64,000 nt of DNA from Idiomarina sp. A28L (GTDB lineage Bacteria; Pseudomonadota; Gammaproteobacteria; Enterobacterales; Alteromonadaceae): contig NZ_AFPO01000021.1 of the NCBI RefSeq assembly GCF_000218785.1, positions 1 through 64,000 on the forward strand, given 5' to 3'. The notes beneath the pieces are model-generated. The model was not told the origin of the DNA and searched no databases. It saw only the letters and a list, made by a program, of their open reading frames with translations. Positions 35,873 to 45,975 of the stretch are shown here, in pieces (position 1 is the first letter of the stretch; the number at the start of each line of letters is the position of its first letter). Made by a program: the position numbers and the translations under genes.

Positions 35873-36619
35873 TTGAATTATATGAAGGGAATACTAGGGG
35901 CAGCGGCGTTATTACTGCTTCCTAATTTAAGCGGCTGCACATCGGTATTTGGCGATGTTCAAAACACCATAAATTACGCCCTGCAAACGGCGAAAAGTAA
36001 CGATAGCGATTTATCCCCCGCCGATATCGAAGCATTTCCTTATTCTGCCCAATATATCCGCCGCGATGGCAGCAACCGCGTATTAGTAGTGCTCGGCTAC
36101 ATCGATACCGTGGGCACAGAAAAGCAATACAGCTGGATAAGCCGCGATAGCATCACCGTGGTAACCGAAAATGGCCGAGTGATTAAAACCTTGGGCCAAA
36201 AAGCCGAAATCAGCGCCGCCAAACTCGGCCAGCACGATTTGGTATATGTGAACAACCGCGAAAACGATCCACTACGCTGCATCATTCAAAGCCACACCAA
36301 CAACAGCACCTGCAACACCCGTTGGGAACGGCAAATCGATTATGTCGACCGCGATCGCCAACGCAGTGAAAATGTAGTTTCAGAATTTCGTATTGTGTCC
36401 GGCCCCGAGCCAATGGGCTTTCCGTCCGGTGAGTTCACTGTTTACCATGTAGTAGAAACCGGGCACTTCACCGCCTCGGGCGTTGCCTTTGAAAATGATT
36501 TTTATATCGAAGCCGATGGCCATGTGGCGCGCAGCAAGCAAAAGATCCTGCCTGAAAATGAATACATCAGCCTTATCCAAGTAAAATGGGTAGGCCGCGA
36601 TTCGGCTGGGGCCCAATAA
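35873..36619 (+). CDS. yjbF: YjbF/GfcB-family lipoprotein
   Basis: Outer-membrane or periplasmic lipoprotein of an exopolysaccharide operon. The N-terminus LNYMKGILGAAALLLLPNLSGC ends in a lipobox with Cys22. A TTG start at 35873 is supported by GGAG 7 bases upstream; the next ATG (35882) is too far from it. The body is the YjbF/GfcB type (FPYSAQYIRRDGSNRVLVVLGY, then QYSWISRDSITVVTENGRVIKT). Its stop overlaps the next start (TAATG). First gene of yjbF-yjbGH-yjbE-like. Confidence 0.88.
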   Translation: MNYMKGILGAAALLLLPNLSGCTSVFGDVQNTINYALQTAKSNDSDLSPADIEAFPYSAQYIRRDGSNRVLVVLGYIDTVGTEKQYSWISRDSITVVTENGRVIKTLGQKAEISAAKLGQHDLVYVNNRENDPLRCIIQSHTNNSTCNTRWERQIDYVDRDRQRSENVVSEFRIVSGPEPMGFPSGEFTVYHVVETGHFTASGVAFENDFYIEADGHVARSKQKILPENEYISLIQVKWVGRDSAGAQ

Positions 36620-36693
36620 TGAACAAACAAGTAATGAACAAGCAAATAAGAAACACGCAAATAGTGAATAAAAAAATTAATAACAAGAAAGCG
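36619..36693. repeat. 15-base tandem repeat at the start of the yjbGH gene
   Basis: Five 15-base units encode MNKQV, MNKQI, RNTQI, VNKKI and NNKKA before the signal sequence. They lengthen the positively charged n-region. Confidence 0.6.
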
Positions 36694-39600
36694 AATCCAA
36701 ATATGCCAACTAGCTTCAAACGCTCTCCCTTGAATGCTGCCGTTCATAACGCGCTTTATTGTTTACTCGCGTTAAGCGTTGCCACCCCGTTTGCCGCCAG
36801 CGCCGCGCTAGAAAGCGCACAACAGAGCCCTCAGCGGGCAGAGAGCCCTCAGCCAGCGCGTGAGCAAACAGAGCGAGAAAGCGCACAGCAGCGAGAAAGC
36901 GCACAAAGAGAGCAACAACAGCAACAGCAGGCCACCCAAGAAATCACCATCGAGCTGCAAGAGCCCGCTCGCCTGCAAGCCCTACTCGCCTTCGCCGAGC
37001 AACAGCTAAATCAGCAACGTGAGCAACAAGGCGCTTCAGCGCAAGATATCTATTGGCCTGCAGCGCGGTTAATTTTGAACGATAGGCAAGAAGAAGCCGA
37101 AGCCGCGCGCAACCAAGTAATGAACGATTTAACCCTACTCGCGCAAAGCAAACCGCTACTCGCCGAAAGCCTACGCGAACAAATTCAAACCTGGCGTTTA
37201 GGTGTGCAAACCTATGGTGCGCCGAATATCTACAAAGCGCGCCTAGATTTAAACTACAACCCGTTGCTGCAAGCCGGCAGCTACACATTTATTTTACCCA
37301 GCCAGCCCGAACACGTGTATGTATATGGCTTAACCGAAGCCTATGGCAAGCAGCCATTTGTAGCTAACCAAACCGTGCGCGGATATATGTTGGCGCAACA
37401 GCAAAGCAATGTATTGCTCGATGAGCATAACCCCGAGCAAGTAACCCTAGTGCGCACCAGCGCCGCCCATCGGCAAAGCCCTGCGGTAGCCCTACCTTGG
37501 GGTAGCCACAACGCTGGCGGCCATCAAGTGCAGCCGGGCGATATGCTATTTGTTGGTTTGCGCGAGGGCTCGGCATGGGGCTTATTGCCATTAGGCAAGC
37601 TTGGGCATAGCCTCGATAAAGCAACCCGCGAAAACATTCCGGAGTTTGCCGAAAACTTGAATCAGCTGTTGGGTTATTTTGTTAGCGATAGCAATGCCGA
37701 TACAACCGCTAACGCAAGCTCCGCAAACAAAAGTGCGGCCGCAGCCAACACCCTGCGCCCAGAGCACAATTGGGGGCAACTATTGCGGCCATGGTCGATA
37801 AACCAGCACAGCAGCTGGGAACGGCAAAACAACAGCGAATTGGCAGTAAACGCCACGCTAGAAAATACTGAAAACCGCCGCCACACATACAATAACTACG
37901 GCAGCATTGGTTTAATTCAAATGCCCACAGCCCGCCACGCCGAAGCCGGCGCATTTAATATCAGTTACAACGATATGAATGAATATTATCGTTACACGGT
38001 TTCTGTGCAGCTATTTGATTGGCTCGAAGCCAGCGCGTTTTATTTGCGTATGCCGAATCGGTTGTACAGTCGCGATCCGAGCTTCTCAGGCACCAGCATT
38101 CTTACCGATAAAGGCTTCGATGTAAAAGTGCGCCTAGCCAAAGAAAGCACTTACTTCCCAGAAATCTCGGTAGGTTTAATTGATTTCGCTGGCACCGGCC
38201 TACTTAGCAGTGAATATATTGCCGCCAGCAAAGCGTGGGGCCCATTCGATTTCACCCTCGGCCTCGGTTTTGGCCGCATGGGCACCGCCGATCATTTTAA
38301 AAACCCATTCTGTATCCCTTCCAGTTCCTTCTGCGATCGCCCAAGCGGATATAGTGGCCGTGGTGGTACACTTGAGGTAGGCCAGTGGTTTCGGGGCGAT
38401 GCCGGCTTATTCGCTGGGGTTGAATATCAAACCCCAATCGATCGTTTGCGCCTAAAACTAGAGTTTGAAAGCAACGATTATTCACAAGATCGTGCAGGCG
38501 TTACCATAAATCCAAGCACAGCCTTTAACTTTGGGGCTAATTGGCAGCTCAACAACGCCATTGATTTAAGCCTAAATTACGAACGTGGCGATGTGCTTAC
38601 CTTTGGTATCAACATCACCACCAACTTCAACAACATGGCGCAAATTCAACTTAACCCTGAACGGCCAGCTGCAGTATTGGCCGATGCTGGGCAAGCTCCC
38701 AGAAGCGAAAGTTTCGAAGAGGTTAACTACCAACGGCTCGATCGAGTTCTACAGATTCAACGCAGCTATCATTACAACGAGTATGTTGTTGAAGAAATGG
38801 AATTCAACGATACCTCTTATAGCGAAGCTTCCCAGCAAAACGCAGAAAATCAAGAAGCGTTGCGCCATCGAGTTACCTTATATACCCATGCAGGACGCTT
38901 CCGCTCACCTAGCGAACGCCTCGATCGCACAGCCCGCGCGTTACTTGCTGAATTACCTACAAGTGTGCAAGAAATTGAAATCGTTGAGCAGGCTTCAAAA
39001 CAACCTATAGTAAGCTACACCTTCGATGCCGATGCTTATCGCCTACAAATTGCCAACGCCGATCCAGATAACGCCCCTGAACAAGCGTGGAAAAGCATTG
39101 AGCGCACAGAACCAACACCTAGGCCAACCAATGAAAGCGAAAGCTGGGCCCTGCGTTATGAAGATACCACCGGCGCACCAAGCTGGGGTATTCGCCCGCA
39201 CTTAAAGCAAGGCTATGGTTCACCAGAAACCTTTATGTTCTATCAACTCATGGCCAGCGCCTTTAGCACTTGGCAAATTGATAGAAACTGGCAGTTACAT
39301 GGTGATATTGGTATCAACATCATTAATAACTACGATAAGTTCAACTTCACCGTAGATAGTGATCAATCGCCAGTGCCAAGGGTGCGCACGTTCACCCGCG
39401 AATATTCACAAAGTGATGTATGGCTAGAAAACCTGCAAGCTAGTTATTACAAAGCCATAACGCCGAAGCTGCATGTAAGTGCTTATGGCGGATACCTTGA
39501 ACAAATGTTCGGTGGCCTAGGCGCAGAGGTGCTATATCGGCCATTAAATAGCGCGTTTTCATATGGGGTAGATATTAACCGCGTACGCCAACGTGATTTC

Positions 39601-40017
39601 AACGGCAGGTTTGGTTTCCGCGATTACGAAGTAACTACTGGTTTTGCCTCGCTTTATTACGATGCCGGGCAACACTTCAAATGGCTCGATGGCGGTTTGT
39701 TAACCTTAAGCGCTGGCCAGTTTTTAGCCGGCGATAAAGGCTTAAACATTATATTCCAACGCCGCTTCGATAGTGGGGTAACGCTAGGGGCTTTTGCCGC
39801 CTTTACCGATATGTCTACCGCCGATTTTGGTGAGGGTTCGTTTAACAAAGGTTTCTTTATTAATATTCCTTTCGATCTCTTTACTATTTCGCCTTCACGC
39901 AGCCGCGTAAACTTTGGCTGGAGCCCACTAACCCGTGATGGCGGCCAGCAACTGCAACGTCGCGTGCAATTATGGTATACCACCGATGAGCGTTCCCCGT
40001 ATCAAAACCGGGAATAA
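36619..40017 (+). CDS. Fused YjbG (GfcC-like) and YjbH (GfcD-like) exopolysaccharide protein
   Basis: In enterobacteria yjbG and yjbH are separate; here they form one chain of 1132 residues. A long basic start precedes a signal sequence (YCLLALSVATPFAASA, near residue 55). After a Gln/Glu-rich stretch, residues about 105-370 are the GfcC domain (DIYWPAARLILND, LQAGSYTFILPSQPEHVYVYG). From about 390 the YjbH part begins (NWGQLLRPWSINQ, YGSIGLIQMPTARHAEAGAF) and runs as amphipathic strands to the end, consistent with an outer-membrane barrel. ATG at 36619 overlaps the yjbF stop; an ATG at 36703 just before the signal sequence is an alternative. Probable role: polysaccharide assembly or export. 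Confidence 0.85.
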   Translation: MNKQVMNKQIRNTQIVNKKINNKKANPNMPTSFKRSPLNAAVHNALYCLLALSVATPFAASAALESAQQSPQRAESPQPAREQTERESAQQRESAQREQQQQQQATQEITIELQEPARLQALLAFAEQQLNQQREQQGASAQDIYWPAARLILNDRQEEAEAARNQVMNDLTLLAQSKPLLAESLREQIQTWRLGVQTYGAPNIYKARLDLNYNPLLQAGSYTFILPSQPEHVYVYGLTEAYGKQPFVANQTVRGYMLAQQQSNVLLDEHNPEQVTLVRTSAAHRQSPAVALPWGSHNAGGHQVQPGDMLFVGLREGSAWGLLPLGKLGHSLDKATRENIPEFAENLNQLLGYFVSDSNADTTANASSANKSAAAANTLRPEHNWGQLLRPWSINQHSSWERQNNSELAVNATLENTENRRHTYNNYGSIGLIQMPTARHAEAGAFNISYNDMNEYYRYTVSVQLFDWLEASAFYLRMPNRLYSRDPSFSGTSILTDKGFDVKVRLAKESTYFPEISVGLIDFAGTGLLSSEYIAASKAWGPFDFTLGLGFGRMGTADHFKNPFCIPSSSFCDRPSGYSGRGGTLEVGQWFRGDAGLFAGVEYQTPIDRLRLKLEFESNDYSQDRAGVTINPSTAFNFGANWQLNNAIDLSLNYERGDVLTFGINITTNFNNMAQIQLNPERPAAVLADAGQAPRSESFEEVNYQRLDRVLQIQRSYHYNEYVVEEMEFNDTSYSEASQQNAENQEALRHRVTLYTHAGRFRSPSERLDRTARALLAELPTSVQEIEIVEQASKQPIVSYTFDADAYRLQIANADPDNAPEQAWKSIERTEPTPRPTNESESWALRYEDTTGAPSWGIRPHLKQGYGSPETFMFYQLMASAFSTWQIDRNWQLHGDIGINIINNYDKFNFTVDSDQSPVPRVRTFTREYSQSDVWLENLQASYYKAITPKLHVSAYGGYLEQMFGGLGAEVLYRPLNSAFSYGVDINRVRQRDFNGRFGFRDYEVTTGFASLYYDAGQHFKWLDGGLLTLSAGQFLAGDKGLNIIFQRRFDSGVTLGAFAAFTDMSTADFGEGSFNKGFFINIPFDLFTISPSRSRVNFGWSPLTRDGGQQLQRRVQLWYTTDERSPYQNRE

Positions 40018-40151
40018 TAGGGAAGTAAACGGTAAGCCAATATAATCACAACTAAAAATTCACTTGCTTTTTACTGCAACTATGCAATGATCAAAGATGC
40101 TCGGCAGGAATTGCCAAGCGATACATGTATCTTAATGAAGGATGTTAAATT

Positions 40152-40511
40152 ATGAGAAAAACAGCTATAGCTTTAGTTTCAGCATTGCTAGTTTCTGTTG
40201 CCCCGGCCATGGCACAGGACGGAGCTGCAGGAAACAATGCGCAAAACAACGCTAATGGAACCCTAGGTTCATTAGGTGGTATTGCATCAATTGCTTCTTT
40301 AGCCGCACTTGCAGCGGTTGTTGGCAGCTCAAGCAAAGATCCACTTGATGAGATCGAATGCTTGTTCGGCGAAGATTGTGATGAAGAAACAATCGTAACT
40401 ACTCCTCCAGGCACTACTACTACGCCTCCAGGAACTACTCCGCCTCCAACTACAACTACTACACCAACTACAACTACAACTACTTCTACTACCACCACTA
40501 CTGGTAATTAA
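40152..40511 (+). CDS. YjbE-like small secreted Thr-rich protein
   Basis: 119 residues: signal peptide 1-21 (ending PAMA before QDG), an Ala/Gly/Leu-rich helical middle, a short acidic segment with two Cys (IECLFGEDCDEE), and a tail almost purely Thr and Pro from about residue 83. This composition and position fit YjbE, the small secreted member of the yjbEFGH exopolysaccharide operon, although here it comes last rather than first. AAGGA lies upstream. The tail is encoded by an ACT/ACA-rich low-complexity run. Confidence 0.7.
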   Translation: MRKTAIALVSALLVSVAPAMAQDGAAGNNAQNNANGTLGSLGGIASIASLAALAAVVGSSSKDPLDEIECLFGEDCDEETIVTTPPGTTTTPPGTTPPPTTTTTPTTTTTTSTTTTTGN

Positions 40512-40639
40512 TAGTTAGTAATTGTTCTGGTTAGCAGAATGTAGGATGAATATGGCGTTTATGGCCTTTGTTCGAGAACCAAGAGCTTAAATTACGTGAT
40601 TTAAGCTCAGTGATTCAAAAATTAAAAGTTGTAAACATA

Positions 40640-40677
40640 AAAAATGCCGCTTCAATTGCAATTGAAGCGGCATTTTT
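40640..40677. terminator. Bidirectional terminator between the yjb operon and the polysaccharide locus
   Basis: A perfect 38-base palindrome: AAAAATGCCGCTTCAATTG and its complement. It gives a 14-bp stem with T-runs in both directions, so it can end the plus-strand yjb transcript and the long minus-strand locus. Confidence 0.9.
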
Positions 40678-40694
40678 GTTTTAACTAATTTGTT

Positions 40695-41753
40695 TTAAGT
40701 GATTTTGTAAAAATCCCGATACCAAGCCACGGTTTTTTGCATACCCTCGTGCACAGAAGTATTTGGCCGATAATCCATATCCTGCTCAAGCTCGGTAACA
40801 TCGGCAAAGGTAGCTACTACATCGCCCGGTTGTATGGGCATAAAGTTCTTTTGAATGGTTACGCCGGCGGCGTTTTCCACCGCTTGAATAAATTCTAATA
40901 ACTCTACCGAATCACTATTACCGATATTGTAAATCTTATAAGGCGCAGAAGAACTTGCCGGGTTTGCTTCCAAACTATTCCAATTTTTATCGCTTACACA
41001 AGGGTTTAAAATAACTCGCACAACCCCTTCAACAATATCATCAATGTAGGTGAAATCGCGTTTCATTTTCCCGTTGTTAAATACTTTAATGGTTTCGCCA
41101 GCAAACGCTGCCTTGGTAAAAATAAACGGCGCCATATCGGGGCGCCCCCAAGGGCCATACACAGTAAAAAAGCGCAAACCGGTGCATTGAATGCCATAAA
41201 GATGAGCATAGGCATGGGCCATCAATTCATTCGATTTTTTCGTGGCCGCATAAAGGCTTACCGGGTGGTTCACACCATGGTTTGTTGAAAACGGCATGGT
41301 TTCATTTAAACCATAAACCGAAGAGCTAGAAGCGAAACAAAGATTTTTCACGCCAAAGTGCCGGCAAGCTTCAAGAATATTCAGAAAACCAACAATATTA
41401 GAATCGGTATACGCTGCCGGGTTTTCTAATGAATAGCGCACACCCGCTTGAGCGGCCAAATTACACACGGCATCGAATCGTTCTTCTGCAAACAAAGCAT
41501 CGAGCGCGGCTTTATCTTCTAACTTTAACTGCACAAACCGATAGTGCGCATAGCAGCTCGATTGCACCTGCTTACCGTATGCCACAGCATCGCGAGCAAT
41601 GCCCGATTCCGCCAAACGGCCAAACTTAAGGTTTACATCGTAATAATCATTAATGCTATCGAGCCCCACTACTTCGTGGCCAAGCTCAAGAAGCTTAACT
41701 GCAGTATAAAAACCAATAAAACCGGCGGTTCCGGTTACTAATATTTTCATCAT
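40695..41753 (-). CDS. NAD-dependent nucleotide-sugar epimerase (UDP-glucuronate 4-epimerase type)
   Basis: Short-chain dehydrogenase-type epimerase, probably UDP-GlcA to UDP-GalA. Rossmann motif GTAGFIGFYTA (8-18), the DSINDYYDVNLK segment typical of the UDP-GlcA 4-epimerase group, SSSSVYG and catalytic YAATKK, then RFFTVYGPWGRPDMAPF, the family signature. 352 residues. It is the last gene of the minus-strand polysaccharide locus and abuts wzi. A supply of galacturonate or glucuronate would fit the C5-epimerase-like gene at 52 kb. Confidence 0.87.
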   Translation of the reverse strand: MMKILVTGTAGFIGFYTAVKLLELGHEVVGLDSINDYYDVNLKFGRLAESGIARDAVAYGKQVQSSCYAHYRFVQLKLEDKAALDALFAEERFDAVCNLAAQAGVRYSLENPAAYTDSNIVGFLNILEACRHFGVKNLCFASSSSVYGLNETMPFSTNHGVNHPVSLYAATKKSNELMAHAYAHLYGIQCTGLRFFTVYGPWGRPDMAPFIFTKAAFAGETIKVFNNGKMKRDFTYIDDIVEGVVRVILNPCVSDKNWNSLEANPASSSAPYKIYNIGNSDSVELLEFIQAVENAAGVTIQKNFMPIQPGDVVATFADVTELEQDMDYRPNTSVHEGMQKTVAWYRDFYKIT

Positions 41754-43289
41754 TTACCAGCGAATTTCCCAATTTAAAAATACATTAACATCAGTATCGT
41801 TTGCTGAATTGCCCGCAGCCCCAACACCAGAATCAACATCAGAACGATAACTATCGCGCCAAGCTTGCACGCCAGCGCTCAAACGGCCTTCACGCAATGG
41901 CACATAGAAAGTAATGTCGGCTTGCTGACGTTCTTGCCGGCCCGCTAAATACTGTTGCAGCGCTTGAGCCGAAACAAAGGTATTAGCGCCATCGGTATAG
42001 GTAAGGTTCTGCCAATCAATAGCACGATAATAGTTAGGCTGGTAACGAATGTTGCGCAGGCGCACATCAATACCAAAACCTGCGGTATTAAATTGGCTGT
42101 AGCCTACGGCAATGGTTTCTTTTTGTTGATGATACAAATGCTCGGCATATACCCGGGCGTTGGTAATAGCCGACGCCCGTTTGCTGGAACTAGAAGCACC
42201 AGAACCAGCACCAGAGCCACCACCGAACGCAAAGCTATAATCGGCACCCAGGGTATGGTAGGTATTATCAATATCGCTCTGGTGGGTAATCAACTCGCCA
42301 TAAACGGCTAATTGCCCTGGGGTAAGCTTCTTCGGCAACACAACCCGGACATCAATAGCCGCATTTTTTGAAGTATGTACTAAATGCGCACCAGTAAAGC
42401 GTGCGCCGAGCTGTAATGAACGGTGAGGGTTAGCGGTAACTCGAATACCAAAGGCTTCCTCACGAGCTGCCGGAGCATCAGTTACAAGGATATCGTTTAC
42501 ACCCTCAAAGTCACTAATCAGCAACTCAGGAGCCCCTACCAAGCGCTCACTGCGGCCTGCATAGGCCGTGGCGCTCCATGGCCCCAGCCACTTTAATATC
42601 GGTAAGTTACTCGAGCTTGCCCCCGCGCGGGTTACACGTAACGCATGCAAAGGCCGCGCAGAACGGGTATGCATGCCATCGTTCTCATAGCTAGGCGACC
42701 ACCAGGTATAAAGCTGATCGGCCGAAAGCACCCAACTACCTAATACTTCGCTGGTAACCACCGTAGCTAAATAGGAACCAGCAAAACTAAGTTCTTGCTT
42801 ATCTTGGCGGCCAAATCGCGTTTCGCGGCCGGTGCGCCAAGCAGTTTGTAAACGAAAAGCAGAATGATCGCCTTTTAATTCTCGGGTAATTTCAATCGCG
42901 CCTTTTTCATGTTGGCGTTGGCCAAAGCCTCGTTCCCCATCATTGTTGCTTTGCCCGCTAATTTGGCCGCCGGTGTAGCCACCCTGTTGGTGAAACTCAA
43001 GCGCAGCCATTACTTGCATATAAGCATTGCGTTCATGCGGGCGTAAGTTGCGAGTATCCACACCTTGCAAAACCTCCATAAGCGCACCCCACATAAGTGG
43101 GTATGTACTTACCGAAAGGTTTACCACGCCCGCATCAGCCAGAATCTGCAAGTTGTGGCGCACTTGCACATCGTCGGAATCAGCCCATGGCGTAGCATGG
43201 GCTGGGCTGGCAACCATTACACTAGTAAGGCTAACCAAAAAAATACCAGCCAAAGCACAAGTGCGCATAAATATAGGCGTAAGCCGCAT
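41754..43289 (-). CDS. wzi: Wzi-family capsule assembly outer-membrane protein
   Basis: Outer-membrane barrel that helps retain polysaccharide at the surface. A signal peptide (cleavage near ASPAHA) is followed by the Wzi N-terminal helix region (DVQVRHNLQILADAGVVNLSVSTYPLMWG) and then alternating strands to a C-terminal NWEIRW. 511 residues. It lies one base after the SLBB export gene and next to the epimerase gene, so it is part of the locus. Confidence 0.85.
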   Translation of the reverse strand: MRLTPIFMRTCALAGIFLVSLTSVMVASPAHATPWADSDDVQVRHNLQILADAGVVNLSVSTYPLMWGALMEVLQGVDTRNLRPHERNAYMQVMAALEFHQQGGYTGGQISGQSNNDGERGFGQRQHEKGAIEITRELKGDHSAFRLQTAWRTGRETRFGRQDKQELSFAGSYLATVVTSEVLGSWVLSADQLYTWWSPSYENDGMHTRSARPLHALRVTRAGASSSNLPILKWLGPWSATAYAGRSERLVGAPELLISDFEGVNDILVTDAPAAREEAFGIRVTANPHRSLQLGARFTGAHLVHTSKNAAIDVRVVLPKKLTPGQLAVYGELITHQSDIDNTYHTLGADYSFAFGGGSGAGSGASSSSKRASAITNARVYAEHLYHQQKETIAVGYSQFNTAGFGIDVRLRNIRYQPNYYRAIDWQNLTYTDGANTFVSAQALQQYLAGRQERQQADITFYVPLREGRLSAGVQAWRDSYRSDVDSGVGAAGNSANDTDVNVFLNWEIRW

Positions 43290-43290
43290 A

Positions 43291-45933
43291 CTAAATACTA
43301 TTCACAGCAGCAATTGCAACTGCCATTTGATACAGAATTTGTGTGCTAGTAGCCCATAATTCCATATTATCTTTATACGAAGTATTCAATGGCACCACTA
43401 TGGTATCGCCTGGGCGTAAATCTACCCGGCCCGTGCTGCTAAACCAACCGCGGCGCTGAGCATAAGGCATTACCGAGCCATCGGCACGCACCACAAAAAT
43501 ACGCTTATCATCGCCACGGCGTTTTACACCACCCGTGCGTTCAATGTAATCAATAACGCTCAAGCTTTCATCGTAACGATAGGTAGAAGGCATTTGCACT
43601 TCACCAATAATCGAAACGGTGCGGCGTTGGCCCGGCACTACTAAACGATCACCATCGCGCAATTCAATATCGCGTGAACGATCACCGCTTAGAATTTGCG
43701 CTAAATCAACCACCAAACGGCCAACCGGCTCAGCACCGCTTAAATCATTTAAGAGCTGGTTTAATTCGCCGTAATTAGTAACACCACCTTCGGTTAAGCT
43801 AATGCTCGCCATTTCTTGCCGCAGCTCTTGACTAAGCGAAGCAAGGCGCATACGTTCCTGCTCACGAATCTCTTCGCGAGTTAGCACTGTCCCTTCAACA
43901 AAAGCATAATCAGTGAGGCCACCCGCGCGCTCAACAACATCGAGCAAGGTTTCACCACGGCGCACCGCGTAAGTGCCAGGGAACAACACTTCGCCTTCTA
44001 AAATCACTTCAACGGTATTTTGCCATTCAGGAATGCGGAACACGCTAATTTGATCGCGGGCACGTATTTGCACCGATGCATTCCCTAGTAAGGCATCATA
44101 AAGATTAAACGGAATATAATCAGTATTAGCAGCGCCATCTTCCGTTACCGTGCGGGTAATTTCAGCACGAGCTAAATAAGCCGAATCACGCAAACCACCG
44201 GCAGCGGCAATAAAGCTCGCAACCGAAGCGTTTTCAACCATAGGGTATTCACGAGGAAAACGCACCTCACCGCTAATACTCACCGAACGGCCAGTCCCGT
44301 CAATCCCCCCTTGCGTATGCAACCGTGCAAACAGGCGTTCTAGCAGAGTTTGACGGGAGTTTTTTGAGTAAAGCACGAGTTTATCTTTTGGTAATCGTTC
44401 TGCAGTTGGCAATAACGAATTATTTAATCCAACTTCATTATTCTCTTCTTCGTATTCTTCGACTTCCTCATCGGTAGCAAAACCAGCTTGAATTCGCTTC
44501 GATTCTTCTTCAAAACGGCTGAAAACAATTACTTCATCGCGCGGCTGCAACGCCAAATTCTGCTGAGCATCACCGCGTAGCGCGGAAGACAAATCAAACT
44601 GATATAACTTTAAAGTATAGGTTTCAGGGTCTTCTCGCAATATTAGGCCATAATTCAAATCGGCTTCTGGCAATAAATCTTGGGTAGGGCTACGAATAAT
44701 ATCGTTGATGCGTAAACCCGGTTGCCATTCCATTGCCCCTTGCCGAGTAACCGCACCCGAAAGCATAACCGCATTATCCACCGCTTCAGAAATACGTGGC
44801 ACATATACTTCATCGCCATCGCCCAACAAGCGTTCGGCCTGAGTAACCGCATTTACCGTACTTACTTGCCGTTGGCCATTGCGTACGCCGAGTACACGCA
44901 CTGAAGGTAAATGCCCTGAAGCCAAGGCGCCACCAGCAAAGTTCATGGCATCGGCTAAGGTTTCACCGGCTTTTAGTTCATAAAGCGCTGGGCGAACTAC
45001 TTCGCCACTTACTGCAACTAATGGCCCACGGCTTGGAATAAACACCGCATCGCCCGGCTGCAACAAACGATCTTTACTAGCATCGCCATGAATGAGCAAA
45101 TCGTAGAGATCAAATTCAACAATGGTTTCACCAGAACGCTTTAATTGCACATTCCGAAGTGATGCAATATCACTCACGCCGCCGCTAGCCAGTAAAGCTT
45201 GGCTAATGGTGGTTAATGAACTCACCGTATAAGCCCCCGGCTGGTGCGCTTCACCAAGCACAAATATTTGCATACTGCGCAGCTCGCCCATAGAAACCGC
45301 TGCTTGCATACCAATCATGCGGGTATTTACTTGGTTTTGAATTAATGCTTTCAGTTCATCGTAGGTTAAGCCGGCCACAGTTAACGGCCCCAAACGCGGA
45401 ATGGTTAAACGCCCTTCTCGATCAACTACCAAGTTATGAGAAATCGATTCTTGCCCAAACATTTGAATTAACACCGAATCACCAGCACCAATTCGGTAAC
45501 TCCCAGGCACTGGTGCGTTATTTACTGGTGCGAAAGTAGTGGGCTGGGCGGCGAAAATGTTGTAACCGAAAGGCTTTAATTCAGGCTCACGCTTCTTTTT
45601 CTTATCGTTTTCAGATTCCGCATCTTCTTCTGCCATGCGGCGCTGCTCATCGGTTAAACCATCGCGAGGGCGCAAAGTTTCAGGATCTTCTTGCGCACCA
45701 CGGCTACTGCCTTGGCGTTCGAGCATACTTAAATCAATGCCATACTGGCGAGCAAGCGCCTCTTGCTGAGCGCGTGGTAATTGCTTAAATTGCTCAATTT
45801 GCGCAGGCGTTAGTTGCTGAGCCGATGCTTGCGCGTGAGCTACCGAAGCCTGCATGGGCATTAATGAACTAGCAAGGGTTAAACCACTTGCGCACACTAA
45901 AGCGAATCCTATTTTTAATAAACCACGTTTCAC
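43291..45933 (-). CDS. Polysaccharide export protein with multiple SLBB domains (Wza-like)
   Basis: Outer-membrane or periplasmic export channel for the polymer. GTG start with AGGAG upstream. Signal peptide about 1-34, then a helical charged segment (AQQLTPAQIEQFKQLPRAQQEAL). The Poly_export domain (SYRIGAGDSVLIQMFGQ, about 145-160) leads into five or six SLBB domains (VLGEAHQPGAY, VSGEVVRPALYEL, LSGAVTRQGA, ISGEVRFPREY, LEGEVLFPGTY, IIGEVQMPSTY). 880 residues, the long form typical of Alteromonadales. No lipobox Cys is seen, unlike E. coli Wza. Confidence 0.9.
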   Translation of the reverse strand: MKRGLLKIGFALVCASGLTLASSLMPMQASVAHAQASAQQLTPAQIEQFKQLPRAQQEALARQYGIDLSMLERQGSSRGAQEDPETLRPRDGLTDEQRRMAEEDAESENDKKKKREPELKPFGYNIFAAQPTTFAPVNNAPVPGSYRIGAGDSVLIQMFGQESISHNLVVDREGRLTIPRLGPLTVAGLTYDELKALIQNQVNTRMIGMQAAVSMGELRSMQIFVLGEAHQPGAYTVSSLTTISQALLASGGVSDIASLRNVQLKRSGETIVEFDLYDLLIHGDASKDRLLQPGDAVFIPSRGPLVAVSGEVVRPALYELKAGETLADAMNFAGGALASGHLPSVRVLGVRNGQRQVSTVNAVTQAERLLGDGDEVYVPRISEAVDNAVMLSGAVTRQGAMEWQPGLRINDIIRSPTQDLLPEADLNYGLILREDPETYTLKLYQFDLSSALRGDAQQNLALQPRDEVIVFSRFEEESKRIQAGFATDEEVEEYEEENNEVGLNNSLLPTAERLPKDKLVLYSKNSRQTLLERLFARLHTQGGIDGTGRSVSISGEVRFPREYPMVENASVASFIAAAGGLRDSAYLARAEITRTVTEDGAANTDYIPFNLYDALLGNASVQIRARDQISVFRIPEWQNTVEVILEGEVLFPGTYAVRRGETLLDVVERAGGLTDYAFVEGTVLTREEIREQERMRLASLSQELRQEMASISLTEGGVTNYGELNQLLNDLSGAEPVGRLVVDLAQILSGDRSRDIELRDGDRLVVPGQRRTVSIIGEVQMPSTYRYDESLSVIDYIERTGGVKRRGDDKRIFVVRADGSVMPYAQRRGWFSSTGRVDLRPGDTIVVPLNTSYKDNMELWATSTQILYQMAVAIAAVNSI

Positions 45934-45975
45934 CGCATTCTCCTGAAGGCTTTTTTAAATTAATGAGCTAATAAT

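Noticed and set aside
40145-40498. Minus-strand frame of 117 codons, Val/Gly-rich
   Set aside because: It is the antisense of the Thr-rich YjbE-like gene; low-complexity ACT/ACA codons leave the other strand open.
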